Assembly (NCBI RefSeq): GCF_051133435.1
Contig: NZ_JBPGNY010000002.1
Span: 248,001-312,000, forward strand
Direction: 5' to 3'
DNA length: 64,000 nucleotides
From: JAAYAO01 sp051133435
GTDB lineage: Bacteria > Actinomycetota > Actinomycetes > Propionibacteriales > Propionibacteriaceae
In this document: positions 8,292 through 16,878 of the stretch, in pieces
How positions within the stretch are numbered: position 1 is the stretch's first letter
How the letters are laid out: each line of letters starts with the position of its first letter
The notes under the pieces: generated by a model
What the model was told of the DNA's origin: nothing
The model's database searches: none
What the model saw: the letters and a program-made list of their open reading frames with translations, nothing else
Translations under genes and position numbers: made by a program

Positions 8292-8951
8292 CTAACCGAG
8301 GTGGGAGGGCGCCTCGACCAGCACGGTCATCGCCTCGATCAGGCATTCGACGGTGAAGGCCGCTGCGGCATCGTCCAGCTTCTCGTGCTCCAGGCGGCGT
8401 TCCAGGTCGGCGAGGGTACGAGTCGTCAACGTCACGACCATGCGACGACGTTCCTCGCGAACGTCCTCACCCACGTCCGGCATCCGCTCCGACAGCAACC
8501 GCATCACCTCTTGGGAGTTGCTGTTGTGTTGATCGTCGAAGGGTTCGAACGCCTTGCCGCGACCCAGGTAGCGATCGATGAAGCGCGCATAGGCCCAGCT
8601 CCCCCGGGAGGACACCACGGCATCGGCCAGCGGCATGACATAGGCGCGCACGATCTCGGTGGTCGAGGGGTCGGCCGTCATCTCGGCCAGCAGTTGCCCC
8701 CGACTCCGGTTGAGCGGCACCATCCGCAGGTCGTAGAGGCCCTGGATCAGGCCCTTCTTGTCGCCGAAGTGATACTGCACCGCCGAGTTGTTCCGCTGCC
8801 CGGCGGCTTCGCCCACCTGGCGCAGGGACACATGATCCACACCGTGCTCGGCGAACAATCTCTCGGCCGCGAGCAGGATGCGTTCTCTGGTGTCCACGTC
8901 TGTCAGTCTGCCCGAATCCTCACGACCGGAAAGGTCATTGACACCTCCCAT
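8292..8951 (-). CDS. TetR family transcriptional regulator
   Basis: 219 residues. The N-terminal helix-turn-helix is clear (R-E-R-I-L-L-A-A-E-R-L-F-A-E-H-G, then S-L-R-Q-V, then Y-H-F-G-D-K-K). The C-terminal ligand domain is variable and its ligand unknown. The start is uncertain: ATG 8951 lacks a ribosome-binding site and GTG 8897 begins right at the HTH. It is divergent from the arylsulfatase gene, and a perfect 7-3-7 palindrome (8968-8984) lies between them. It probably represses itself and the sulfatase-dioxygenase unit. Confidence 0.88.
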   Translation of the reverse strand: MGGVNDLSGREDSGRLTDVDTRERILLAAERLFAEHGVDHVSLRQVGEAAGQRNNSAVQYHFGDKKGLIQGLYDLRMVPLNRSRGQLLAEMTADPSTTEIVRAYVMPLADAVVSSRGSWAYARFIDRYLGRGKAFEPFDDQHNSNSQEVMRLLSERMPDVGEDVREERRRMVVTLTTRTLADLERRLEHEKLDDAAAAFTVECLIEAMTVLVEAPSHLG

Positions 8952-8967
8952 GAGGGGTTCTAGCTTC

Positions 8968-8984
8968 TAAGTCATCCTGACTTA
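8968..8984. promoter_or_regulatory. Probable TetR operator
   Basis: TAAGTCA and TGACTTA form a perfect inverted repeat around a TCC spacer, 17 bp in total. It sits 17 bases upstream of the tetR ATG and 90 bases upstream of the divergent arylsulfatase start. The symmetry and position fit a TetR dimer site; no binding evidence exists. Confidence 0.6.
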
Positions 8985-9073
8985 AACCTCGACTCGGTGC
9001 TCGCGCATACCTACATGGACCGCAGCACGACATCGTCCATGGCCTACCTGGACAAAGCCTGGAGGGACAACGA

Positions 9074-11401
9074 GTGAGCCTCGATCGCAAGCACCTACCG
9101 ATTCATACCGACTTCCCGCAGTACACGGCTGTCGAGGATTACCGCGAGCAGGAGGCCGCACTGCCGCAGCGTCCTGCGGTCACGGCCCCCGAGGGTGCGC
9201 CGAACGTCCTGGTGATTCTGCTCGACGACATGGGGTTCGGCGCCCCGTCCACCTTCGGCGGCCCGTGCCGGATGCCGGTGGCCGACCGACTGGCCGAGGA
9301 CGGTCTGCGGTTCACCCGCTTCCACACCACGGCGCTGTGCTCGCCGACCCGGGCTTCTTTGATGACCGGGCGCAATCATCACGCCATCGGCATGGGCTCG
9401 GTGGTGGAGCTCTCCACCGGTGCGCCGGGCTACGACGGGATTCGCCCCAGGTCCGCCGCCACGGTGGCACAGATCCTGCGCCACAACGGCTACGCCACCG
9501 GTTGCTTCGGCAAGTGGCACCAGACCCCGCCGTGGGAGCAGACCGCGGCCGGGCCCTTCGACCGGTGGCCGACCGGGGAGGGCTTCGACCAGTTCTACGG
9601 TTTCCTCGGCGGCGAGGCCAGCCACTACGAACCGACCCTGGTGCGGAACACGAACTTCATCGATCCCCCGAAGGAGGCCGCCGACGGCTACCACCTGTCG
9701 GAGGATCTGGTCGATCAGACCATCGACTGGTTGACCTCGCTGCGGCAGCAGTCCGACAAGCCTTGGTTCACCTACCTGTCCTTCGGCGCGACCCACGCGC
9801 CGCTGCACGTCCCCGAGTCCTGGCGGGACAAGTACCGCGGTGAGTTCTCGCACGGTTGGGACGCCGAACGCGACCGGATTCTGGCCCGGCAGAAGGCGCT
9901 CGGTGTGGTCGCCGACGACACCGCCCTGGCCCCCTGGCAGGAGGACATCCCGCGTTGGGACGACCTGAGCGAACAGCAACGCACCGTGGCCGAACGGTTG
10001 ATGGAGCTCTATGCGGCATTCGCCGAGCACACCGACGCCCAGGTCGGGCGGCTGATCGAGCACCTCACCGAAACGGGTCAGTTGGACAACACCCTGATCC
10101 TCTACATCCTGGGTGACAACGGCCCTTCCGCCGAGGGTGGTTTCAACGGCACCTTGAACGAGACCATGCGCTTCAACCACGTCGAGGACACCGCCGAGCG
10201 CATTCACGATCAGTTGGACGATCTGGGCGGGCCGAAGACCTACCCCCACTACCCGACCGGCTGGGCCCAGGCACTCGCCACTCCCTACCAACACACCAAG
10301 CAGGTCGCCTCGCACTACGGCGGCACCCGCAACGGCATGGTGGTGCATTGGCCCGCCGGAACCGCCGAGGTCGGTCGGGCCTGCCACCAGTGGCACCACG
10401 TCAACGACGTGCTGCCCACCATCTGCGACGCGGTCGGGATCCCCGTCCCCGAGAGTGTGGACGGCGTGACCCAGGATCCCTTGGACGGGGTCTCCTTCCG
10501 GGAGGCCTTCGACAACGCCGAGGCACCGGAAACCCATCACACCCAGTACTTCGAGATGTTCGGCAACCGTGGCATCTACCACAAGGGCTGGACGGCGGTG
10601 ACCTATCACCGCAGCCCGTACCTGATCAAGCGCCCCAGCACCCCGCTGGCCGATGACACCTGGGAGCTGTACGACACCACCACCGACTGGTCGCAGGCCG
10701 AGAACCTCGCCGACGAGCATCCGGAGATCCTCGAAGAGCTGCGCGCCCTGTTCGAGACCGAGGCCCGTCGAAACCGGGTTTTCCCGATCGACGACGGCAC
10801 CACCCGCAATCGGATGAACGCCGACCTTGCGGGTCGGGTGCGGGTGCCGATCACCCGGATGCGACTCGGACCCCGGGACGGTTTCCTGCGTGAGGATGCG
10901 GTGCCGAACCTCAAGAACACCTCCTTCCGGATCACCGCGGCGCTGGATTCGCTCGCCGATGGCGTGCTGATCGCCCAGGGTGGCGGCTTCTCCGGTTGGT
11001 CGTTCTACCTATTGGACGGGCGTCCGGTCTTCGCCTACAACTACGTGGGCCGGGACCTGACGCACATCCGAGCCGACGAACCATTGACCGAGCTTCCCCG
11101 GAAGCTGATCGCGGACTTCGCCTACGACGGTGGCGGCTTGGGTCAAGGTGGCCTGCTGAGAATTCATGCCGACGACAAGCTCATCGGTGAGGGACGGGTG
11201 GACAAGACCGTCCCGTACTTCTTCTCCCTCGACCAGACCCTGAACGTCGGCGTCGACCGGGGCACCCCGGTCACCACCGACTACCCCCGTCCCCGCTTCC
11301 CCTATGCCGGCACCATCCGACACATCACGATCGAGCGGGGCGACGACGCCGCCACCCTCGCCGATGTCGGGCTGGCGCACGGCTACCTGAAGACGCAGTA
11401 G
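9074..11401 (+). CDS. Arylsulfatase (type I, formylglycine-dependent)
   Basis: 775 residues, no signal peptide, so probably cytoplasmic. It hydrolyses sulfate esters. The metal-binding L-L-D-D-M-G-F-G (Asp51, Asp52) and the modification motif C-S-P-T-R (Cys89 to Arg93) are intact, followed by A-S-L-M-T-G-R; Cys89 would be converted to formylglycine by a separate enzyme not seen here. Start GTG 9074 has GGAGGG at 9061-9066. The next gene, a dioxygenase, starts seven bases after the stop, so both form an operon behind the tetR-side palindrome. Size and motifs resemble the large actinobacterial and proteobacterial AtsA-type sulfatases. Confidence 0.93.
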   Translation: MSLDRKHLPIHTDFPQYTAVEDYREQEAALPQRPAVTAPEGAPNVLVILLDDMGFGAPSTFGGPCRMPVADRLAEDGLRFTRFHTTALCSPTRASLMTGRNHHAIGMGSVVELSTGAPGYDGIRPRSAATVAQILRHNGYATGCFGKWHQTPPWEQTAAGPFDRWPTGEGFDQFYGFLGGEASHYEPTLVRNTNFIDPPKEAADGYHLSEDLVDQTIDWLTSLRQQSDKPWFTYLSFGATHAPLHVPESWRDKYRGEFSHGWDAERDRILARQKALGVVADDTALAPWQEDIPRWDDLSEQQRTVAERLMELYAAFAEHTDAQVGRLIEHLTETGQLDNTLILYILGDNGPSAEGGFNGTLNETMRFNHVEDTAERIHDQLDDLGGPKTYPHYPTGWAQALATPYQHTKQVASHYGGTRNGMVVHWPAGTAEVGRACHQWHHVNDVLPTICDAVGIPVPESVDGVTQDPLDGVSFREAFDNAEAPETHHTQYFEMFGNRGIYHKGWTAVTYHRSPYLIKRPSTPLADDTWELYDTTTDWSQAENLADEHPEILEELRALFETEARRNRVFPIDDGTTRNRMNADLAGRVRVPITRMRLGPRDGFLREDAVPNLKNTSFRITAALDSLADGVLIAQGGGFSGWSFYLLDGRPVFAYNYVGRDLTHIRADEPLTELPRKLIADFAYDGGGLGQGGLLRIHADDKLIGEGRVDKTVPYFFSLDQTLNVGVDRGTPVTTDYPRPRFPYAGTIRHITIERGDDAATLADVGLAHGYLKTQ

Positions 11402-11408
11402 GTTCGCC

Positions 11409-12233
11409 ATGCCCATCACGATTCAACCCAGCACAGTTGCCATCGGGGCGGAGGTCTCGGGTGTCGACCTGAGCCAACCCCTGAGCGGGGAGACCACCGC
11501 GGAGATCCTGGACGCCTTCCACCGCCACCAGGTGCTGTTTTTCCGCGACCAGCACCTGGACGACGCGGCCCACCGCGATTTCGCGTCCATCTTCGGCCCG
11601 CTGCACCTCTTCCGGTTCCTGCCGCCGGCCACCGAGGAAGTTCCCGAGGTGCACGTCCTGGACGTCGACGGCTCGAACCGCCGACCGACCTACAACGCCG
11701 ATATCTGGCACTCCGACGTCACCTTCCTGGAGCACCCGCCGCTGGGGTCGGCCCTGCGTGCGGTACTCCTGCCGGAGGTCGGCGGCGACACCTTGTGGGC
11801 GTCGATGTACGCCGCCTACGAGGGTCTGTCCGACAAGGTGCAGCGCCTGATCGGCGACATGACCGCGATCCACGATGCGGCGAACTCGGTCAGCCACCGC
11901 AGTCAGGCCGCCAGTGCCGATTACCCGCCGGTGTCCCACCCGGTCGTGCGAATCCACCCGGTGACCGGACGCAAGGCCCTGTTCGTGAACAAGACCTTCA
12001 CCACCCGACTGGAAGGCGTCACCGACCGCGAGAACGAATACCTCCTGAGCCTGCTCACCGACCACGTCCGCTCACCCGATTACCAGGTGCGCTTCACCTG
12101 GTCACCCGGCGCCATCGCGGTGTGGGACAACCGCTGCACCCAGCACTACGCGGTGGCCGACTACTCCGGACGGCGCCGGATGCACCGAGCGGTGATCGAA
12201 CAAGAACGGCCGATGCCACCCGCCGACCTCTGA
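11409..12233 (+). CDS. TauD/TfdA family Fe(II)/2-oxoglutarate dioxygenase
   Basis: 274 residues, the typical length. The facial triad is visible as His101 and Asp103 (I-W-H-S-D-V) and His246 (T-Q-H-Y-A), with the 2-oxoglutarate-binding Arg in the R-R-R-M-H-R segment near residue 257. Family members cleave taurine, alkyl sulfates or aryloxyalkanoates by hydroxylation. Being seven bases downstream of the arylsulfatase favours an alkylsulfatase- or sulfonate-type role releasing sulfite or sulfate, but substrate cannot be read from the sequence. A small CGGTT/AACCG hairpin follows at 12247-12260. Confidence 0.9.
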   Translation: MPITIQPSTVAIGAEVSGVDLSQPLSGETTAEILDAFHRHQVLFFRDQHLDDAAHRDFASIFGPLHLFRFLPPATEEVPEVHVLDVDGSNRRPTYNADIWHSDVTFLEHPPLGSALRAVLLPEVGGDTLWASMYAAYEGLSDKVQRLIGDMTAIHDAANSVSHRSQAASADYPPVSHPVVRIHPVTGRKALFVNKTFTTRLEGVTDRENEYLLSLLTDHVRSPDYQVRFTWSPGAIAVWDNRCTQHYAVADYSGRRRMHRAVIEQERPMPPADL

Positions 12234-12355
12234 GGCGCCCGGATCACGGTTCGGAAACCGGCTTCCATTGAACGGGAACGCGGGTGCTTTTCTTTCCGGT
12301 GCCGTGTTGCCTGTGTCCGGACCAGAAGAATTTCATACTGACTGGGGAGTAACTA

Positions 12356-13978
12356 GTGAAGCGTTCCGGACTGTCCCGTTTTGCGGCGGTTGCAGCGGCC
12401 TGCGCATTGGCCCTGACAGCCTGCGCCCGCTCCGGGGATGACCCCGATGATGACAACAACGGCGGCCAAAAGGGCGATGCCGGCGATTACTACACGGCCG
12501 GTATTTTCGAGAAGGAAGCCCCCGGTGAACCCACCGACGGCGGCACCCTGACCATGGCCGACTACGCCGAGACCCGCAGCCTGGATCCGACCTCCACCAT
12601 CGCGACCGGGTATTCCGGCGGGACCTCGCTGGTGGCGGTCTACGACCAGCTCGTGCGGTGGAACGAGCGCGAGCAGGACCTGGAGTACCGACTGGCCGAG
12701 AAGGTCGAGCCGAACGACGAATACACCGAGTGGACGATCACCCTGCGTGACGGTGTGAAGTTCTCCGACGGCACCCCGGTCAACGCCGACGCGGTGGTCG
12801 GATCGTTCAACTACTACCTGCAGAACAAGGGCTACGACGCCGCTGTCGTCGGGCCGTTCTGGGGCGGCGCCGAGGCGGTCGACGAGAAGACCGTCAAGGT
12901 GACGCTGCGTCAGGGCTGGGCCACCTTCCCCTTCGCCCTGGGCAAGGGCATGGGCTTCATCGTCGCCCCCGCCGCGATCAAGGACGGCAAGGACGGCTTC
13001 CAGCCGATCGGCGCCGGCGCTTTCAAGTACGAGTCCTACAAGCCCCAGGAAGAACTCGTCCTGGCCGCCAACCCCGACCACTGGGACGGCAAGCCGCACC
13101 TGGAGAAGCTGCGCTTCGTCTGGGTGGGTGCCGACGAGACCAAGTACGAGAGCCTGACCAGCGGGCAGGTCGACACCGCCCTGATCCGCAGCATCGAGCT
13201 GCTGAAGCAGGGTCGTGAAGCGGACGTGTCCGGCTGGGTGAAGCTCGAGGGCATGGGCAACGTGATCAACATCAACATGGCCGAAGGTCGCCCCGGCACC
13301 AACCTCAAGGTGCGTCAGGCCCTGGGCCATGCGCTGGACGAGCAGGACCTCTACCAGCGCGCCTTCGACGGACTGGGCAAGCCGTCCAAGCACGTCTTCG
13401 GCCCCGAGTCGAAGTGGCACAACGAGGACGCCCCGGCACCGGAACACGACCCGGAGAAGGCCAAGAAGCTGCTCGAGGAGGCCAAGGCCGAGGGCTTCGA
13501 CGGCAAGATCGTGCTCACCGCCAGCGCCGATCCGGGTTCGCGGGAACAGAGCATGATCATGCAGGCCCAATTGGAGGCGGTCGGTTTCACCGTCGAGAAC
13601 GACTTCGTGCGCACCATCGCCGACATCACCAACAAGATCTACATCGAACGCAACTACGACTTCGCCCGCAGCGCGCTGTCGATGGAAGAGGCCGACCCGT
13701 TCTGGCGACTGCAGGCGAACATGCACTCCAAGTCGCCCACGAACAGCTCGGGCTACGCCGATCCGGAGTTCGACGCCCTGGTCGACGAGTTGCGCACCAC
13801 CGAGGGTGACGAGCGCAAGGACGTGTTGCAGCGGATCGAGGCCCGGCTGATGGATCAGATGCCGTACGTGATCCTGTCCGGTGCTCCGGCCTACGTCGCC
13901 TGGAACGACCACGTCCATGGCATCGTGCCGAGCAACGACGCGATGCTCGCCTTCGACAAGGCGTGGCTGTCGAACTGA
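12356..13978 (+). CDS. Family-5 solute-binding lipoprotein, paralogue 3
   Basis: 540 residues with signal peptide and lipobox L-T-A-C, and the same SBP_bac_5 blocks as the genes at 4812 and 6611. It ends in A-W-L-S-N instead of A-W-I-A-N. After the lipid Cys there is an Asp/Asn-rich linker. Start GTG 12356 has GGGGAG at 12344-12349. Its TGA overlaps the ATG of the flavin oxidase gene by one base, so uptake and oxidation of one compound may be coupled. No permease or ATPase is adjacent. Confidence 0.88.
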   Translation: MKRSGLSRFAAVAAACALALTACARSGDDPDDDNNGGQKGDAGDYYTAGIFEKEAPGEPTDGGTLTMADYAETRSLDPTSTIATGYSGGTSLVAVYDQLVRWNEREQDLEYRLAEKVEPNDEYTEWTITLRDGVKFSDGTPVNADAVVGSFNYYLQNKGYDAAVVGPFWGGAEAVDEKTVKVTLRQGWATFPFALGKGMGFIVAPAAIKDGKDGFQPIGAGAFKYESYKPQEELVLAANPDHWDGKPHLEKLRFVWVGADETKYESLTSGQVDTALIRSIELLKQGREADVSGWVKLEGMGNVININMAEGRPGTNLKVRQALGHALDEQDLYQRAFDGLGKPSKHVFGPESKWHNEDAPAPEHDPEKAKKLLEEAKAEGFDGKIVLTASADPGSREQSMIMQAQLEAVGFTVENDFVRTIADITNKIYIERNYDFARSALSMEEADPFWRLQANMHSKSPTNSSGYADPEFDALVDELRTTEGDERKDVLQRIEARLMDQMPYVILSGAPAYVAWNDHVHGIVPSNDAMLAFDKAWLSN

Positions 13979-15174
13979 TGCCCACGGCACAGTTCGCCGT
14001 CGTCGGCGCCGGGCCACTGGGCTCGACCGCAGCACGTTATCTGGCCGAGGCCGGTGCCTCGGTGGTGCTGATCGGGCCCGGTGACCCGGCCGACGTCGAC
14101 CCGAACCAGCCCTGGAGCGGTTGGAGCGACGAGAGCCGAATGTTCCACGCGGTGGATCTACCGCTGGTGTCGGCAATCCTGGCCAAGCGCTCCCGGGCCC
14201 GGTTCGGCGATCTCGAAGCCCGCTCCGGGGTGCAGTTCAGCACCGCCAACCCCTCGCTCACCGTCTCGGGGGCACCGCGGTCGGAACGCACCCCGGGCAT
14301 CGAGATAGACACCCACTTCGACATCGCCACCCTGATGCAGAACGCCGCCGACATCGGCATCGAGGTGGAACGTATCGAGGCCGACGACCTCGCCGAGCGG
14401 TACCCCGCACTGCGCTTCAACGAGGGGCATTTCGGGCTCTTCCACGCCGACGGGCTGGTACTCAACCCGCGGCGTTACGTCGAGGCCCAACAGACCCTGG
14501 CCGAACGGGCCGGCGCCGGTCGGGTGCTCGATCACGCCATCTCGATCACCGAAGAAGCCGACGGGGTGAGCGTGCGGTTGGCCGGCGGGGACGAGGTGCG
14601 CGCCGAACAGGTGGTGCTGGCCGCGGGTGCCCACATCAACCTGGACGGTCTGTTGCCCCGCCCACTCGACACCACGGTGCTCGGCATCACGATCGCCCTG
14701 TTCGAGGTGGACGAGGACACCGAGTCCTTCCCCACCCTGATGTACACCGACACCACCTCGGCACATCCCTACTCGGGCCTGATCGTGCCCCCACTGCGCT
14801 ACCCCGACGGCAAGCTGTACCTCAAGCTGGCCGGCACCGGTGGGCTGCGGATTCTGTCCTCGAAGGACGAAGCCACCGAGTGGTTGGCTGCCGGCGGGGA
14901 CGGCGAGGGTGCCGCGGCGATGATCGGCGCATTGCAGCAGCTTCTGCCGGGGGTGCAGGTGCGTTCCACCGTCACCCGGCCCTGCCTGGCGAGCATGAAC
15001 CACGCCAACACTCCCTACGTCGGCCACGTCGGGGAGCGGATGGTGGTGCTCACCGAGGGCGATCACGGGGTCACCGTCGCCGACGAACTCGGACGGCTCG
15101 CCGCCGATCTGGCCCGGTACGGAATCTGGCGCGATTCCTTGCCTGCGCATGTGTTCACGCCCCGGTTCCGCTGA
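13978..15174 (+). CDS. FAD-dependent amine oxidoreductase (DAO / sarcosine-oxidase-like)
   Basis: 398 residues. The N-terminus has the Rossmann motif V-V-G-A-G-P-L-G-S-T-A-A for FAD. Near the C-terminus R-P-C-L-A-S-M and later E-G-D-H-G-V-T-V recall the covalent-flavin and active-site region of monomeric sarcosine / N-methyltryptophan oxidases. The Cys could be a flavin attachment site, but I cannot align it firmly. ATG 13978 overlaps the stop of the solute-binding gene, which argues that the two work on the same compound, perhaps an N-methylated amino acid or amine. Substrate unknown. Confidence 0.82.
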   Translation: MPTAQFAVVGAGPLGSTAARYLAEAGASVVLIGPGDPADVDPNQPWSGWSDESRMFHAVDLPLVSAILAKRSRARFGDLEARSGVQFSTANPSLTVSGAPRSERTPGIEIDTHFDIATLMQNAADIGIEVERIEADDLAERYPALRFNEGHFGLFHADGLVLNPRRYVEAQQTLAERAGAGRVLDHAISITEEADGVSVRLAGGDEVRAEQVVLAAGAHINLDGLLPRPLDTTVLGITIALFEVDEDTESFPTLMYTDTTSAHPYSGLIVPPLRYPDGKLYLKLAGTGGLRILSSKDEATEWLAAGGDGEGAAAMIGALQQLLPGVQVRSTVTRPCLASMNHANTPYVGHVGERMVVLTEGDHGVTVADELGRLAADLARYGIWRDSLPAHVFTPRFR

Positions 15175-15206
15175 GCCACGCAGCGGCCCAGAACCAGCGG
15201 AAACCC

Positions 15207-15237
15207 TTTACACGACACCCGCCGAGGTGCCTACACT
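15207..15237 (+). promoter_or_regulatory. Putative promoter of the AraC-family gene
   Basis: TTTACA/TTACAC at 15207-15213 and TACACT at 15232-15237 are 18-19 bases apart, a fair match to vegetative actinobacterial promoters. The ATG of the regulator follows 37 bases later. Confidence 0.45.
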
Positions 15238-15273
15238 GGCCCCCGCTTCTCCACTTGGGATCGGGGGTGCGGC

Positions 15274-16230
15274 ATGGGGGCTGCCACTGCACTGGACCTG
15301 TCGGGCCTGTATCGCAGCCCGGTGCTCCGCTCCCGCCTGCCGGTTCCGTCCCATCGCGACCTCCGCCACACCATTTCCAGTCACGATCTGACGTGGGGAC
15401 GCGGGCCGGTCAACACCTCGTTGTTTCGGCGCACCATCAATCACGTCAGTGTGATGTCGCTGGGCTATGGGGCCGAGGTGGAGATTCACGCCGAGAGCTT
15501 CGAGGGGTTCAGCCTGGTGCAGATGCCCCTGCGGGGCGTGGCCGAGTTCATCAGTGACGGACGGACCATGCTGATCCGCCCGGGTGAGGTCGCGATCGTG
15601 TCACCACGCCGGGAGGTGCGCACGCTGTGGCACACCGGTTGTGAACAACTCATCGTGAAGGTGCCGCATGCGCTGTTCGACGGCCTGTCCCCGCAGGACG
15701 CCGCCGGCGGGCTCGCTCCTGCCGGCAAGCTGGTCGGTCGCCAGGCCGCCCAATGGCTGGCCCTGATCCAACAACTTCTGGAGCTGGCCCCGTCGACCCA
15801 CCCGGCCTGGTTGCGTCATGTCGAGAGTGGCCTCGCACTGTTTCTGCTGTGCCATACCGGCGAGCCCCTGCCACCGGACGAACCGATCGAGCTCGGTGGT
15901 CTGTCCCGACCCATGCCGACCCCGTTGCGGCAGGCGCAGGCTCACGTCCTGGGCAATCTGGACGCGTCGATCACCTTGGCCGATCTGGCCGCGGCCGCCG
16001 GGCTCAGCCAGCGCGCACTGCACGTCCTGTGCCGGCGCCACCTGGGCGAATCACCCATGACCTGGGTTCGCAACCTTCGCCTGGACGCGGCCCGGCGCCG
16101 TCTGCTGGCCGAGCCGCGCTCCAGCGTCACCGAGGTGGCACTGGAGCACGGCTTCACGCACCTGGGGCGCTTCTCGGCCTATTACCGGGCCCGGTTCGCG
16201 GAATTGCCGAGTGTCACCGGCTCCGGCTGA
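15274..16230 (+). CDS. AraC family transcriptional regulator
   Basis: 318 residues. The first two thirds form a cupin-like sensing domain of the AraC-binding-like type. The last ~100 residues carry two helix-turn-helix motifs (S-I-T-L-A-D-L-A-A-A-A-G-L-S and V-T-E-V-A-L-E-H-G-F) and the family signature H-L-G-R-F-S-A-Y-Y-R. It follows the amine oxidase on the same strand with its own likely promoter. It is convergent with the cupin gene, with only one base between the stops. It probably activates the oxidase/uptake genes or the cupin, in response to an unknown aromatic or amine compound. Confidence 0.88.
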   Translation: MGAATALDLSGLYRSPVLRSRLPVPSHRDLRHTISSHDLTWGRGPVNTSLFRRTINHVSVMSLGYGAEVEIHAESFEGFSLVQMPLRGVAEFISDGRTMLIRPGEVAIVSPRREVRTLWHTGCEQLIVKVPHALFDGLSPQDAAGGLAPAGKLVGRQAAQWLALIQQLLELAPSTHPAWLRHVESGLALFLLCHTGEPLPPDEPIELGGLSRPMPTPLRQAQAHVLGNLDASITLADLAAAAGLSQRALHVLCRRHLGESPMTWVRNLRLDAARRRLLAEPRSSVTEVALEHGFTHLGRFSAYYRARFAELPSVTGSG

Positions 16231-16231
16231 T

Positions 16232-16741
16232 TCAGATGAACATTGATTTGTTGACCGGCAGATTATTCTCTTTGCAATAGCTCAAGTAATGGTCGATCAT
16301 CCAGAAGACATCGACGATCTCGACGATGCGATCCTGTTCATCGAGGAATTCGATCGGGGTACCCAAATGGAAGAGGGTCTCCATACCCTCGTCGGAGTGC
16401 AGGGTGTGCGTGCGACCGGGGCTTTCGTGAATGTAATCGCCCGCGCGGGCGACCCAGTCGTATTCCAGGTAGCGCAGACTGCCCTTGAGCACGAAACCGG
16501 TCACCGTGGCGCGGTGCCGGTGTCGGCCGAGTGAGCCACCCTTGTCGGCGCGCATGATGTGCACCGACACACCGTTGCGGACGTCGAAGGTCAGGTGGCG
16601 CAACCAGATATTGGGAATGAACGGAATCCACGGCGAAGTTTCTTCCGACGAATCGTAATGCCCCTCCACCAGCGCGAATTGATCCCGAACCTCATCCAGG
16701 CGTTGTTCCACACCGATGTATTTGTCGAGAACTTGTTCCAT
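16232..16741 (-). CDS. Cupin, 2,4'-dihydroxyacetophenone dioxygenase-like
   Basis: 169 residues. A single-domain cupin with G-R-H-R-H-R in motif 1, G-D-Y-I-H-E-S-P-G-R-T-H-T-L in motif 2, and an N-terminal arm resembling bacterial 2,4'-dihydroxyacetophenone dioxygenases, which cleave a C-C bond of hydroxylated aryl ketones using non-heme Fe. The His residues needed for metal binding are present. It has a very strong ribosome-binding site (GGAGGAGA on the minus strand, 16751-16758). A TAGAGT box (complement of 16784-16789) could be its -10 element. Base composition is lower in GC than its neighbours. Substrate not proven. Confidence 0.7.
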   Translation of the reverse strand: MEQVLDKYIGVEQRLDEVRDQFALVEGHYDSSEETSPWIPFIPNIWLRHLTFDVRNGVSVHIMRADKGGSLGRHRHRATVTGFVLKGSLRYLEYDWVARAGDYIHESPGRTHTLHSDEGMETLFHLGTPIEFLDEQDRIVEIVDVFWMIDHYLSYCKENNLPVNKSMFI

Positions 16742-16878
16742 GAGAAATCTCCTCCGGAGAATGAATTCGTAATGTGGGACTTCACTCTAGGATTCGACCT
16801 CGTACCGAACTATCCGACTTTTGCCTTCTTTGCCCGGCGTGCTGTCCGATTCCGGCACGAGCCCGCCGGCACCTCGGC

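Noticed and set aside
12247..12260. CGGTT-CGGA-AACCG as terminator of the sulfatase-dioxygenase operon
   Set aside because: Only five base pairs and no T run; too weak to list as a terminator.
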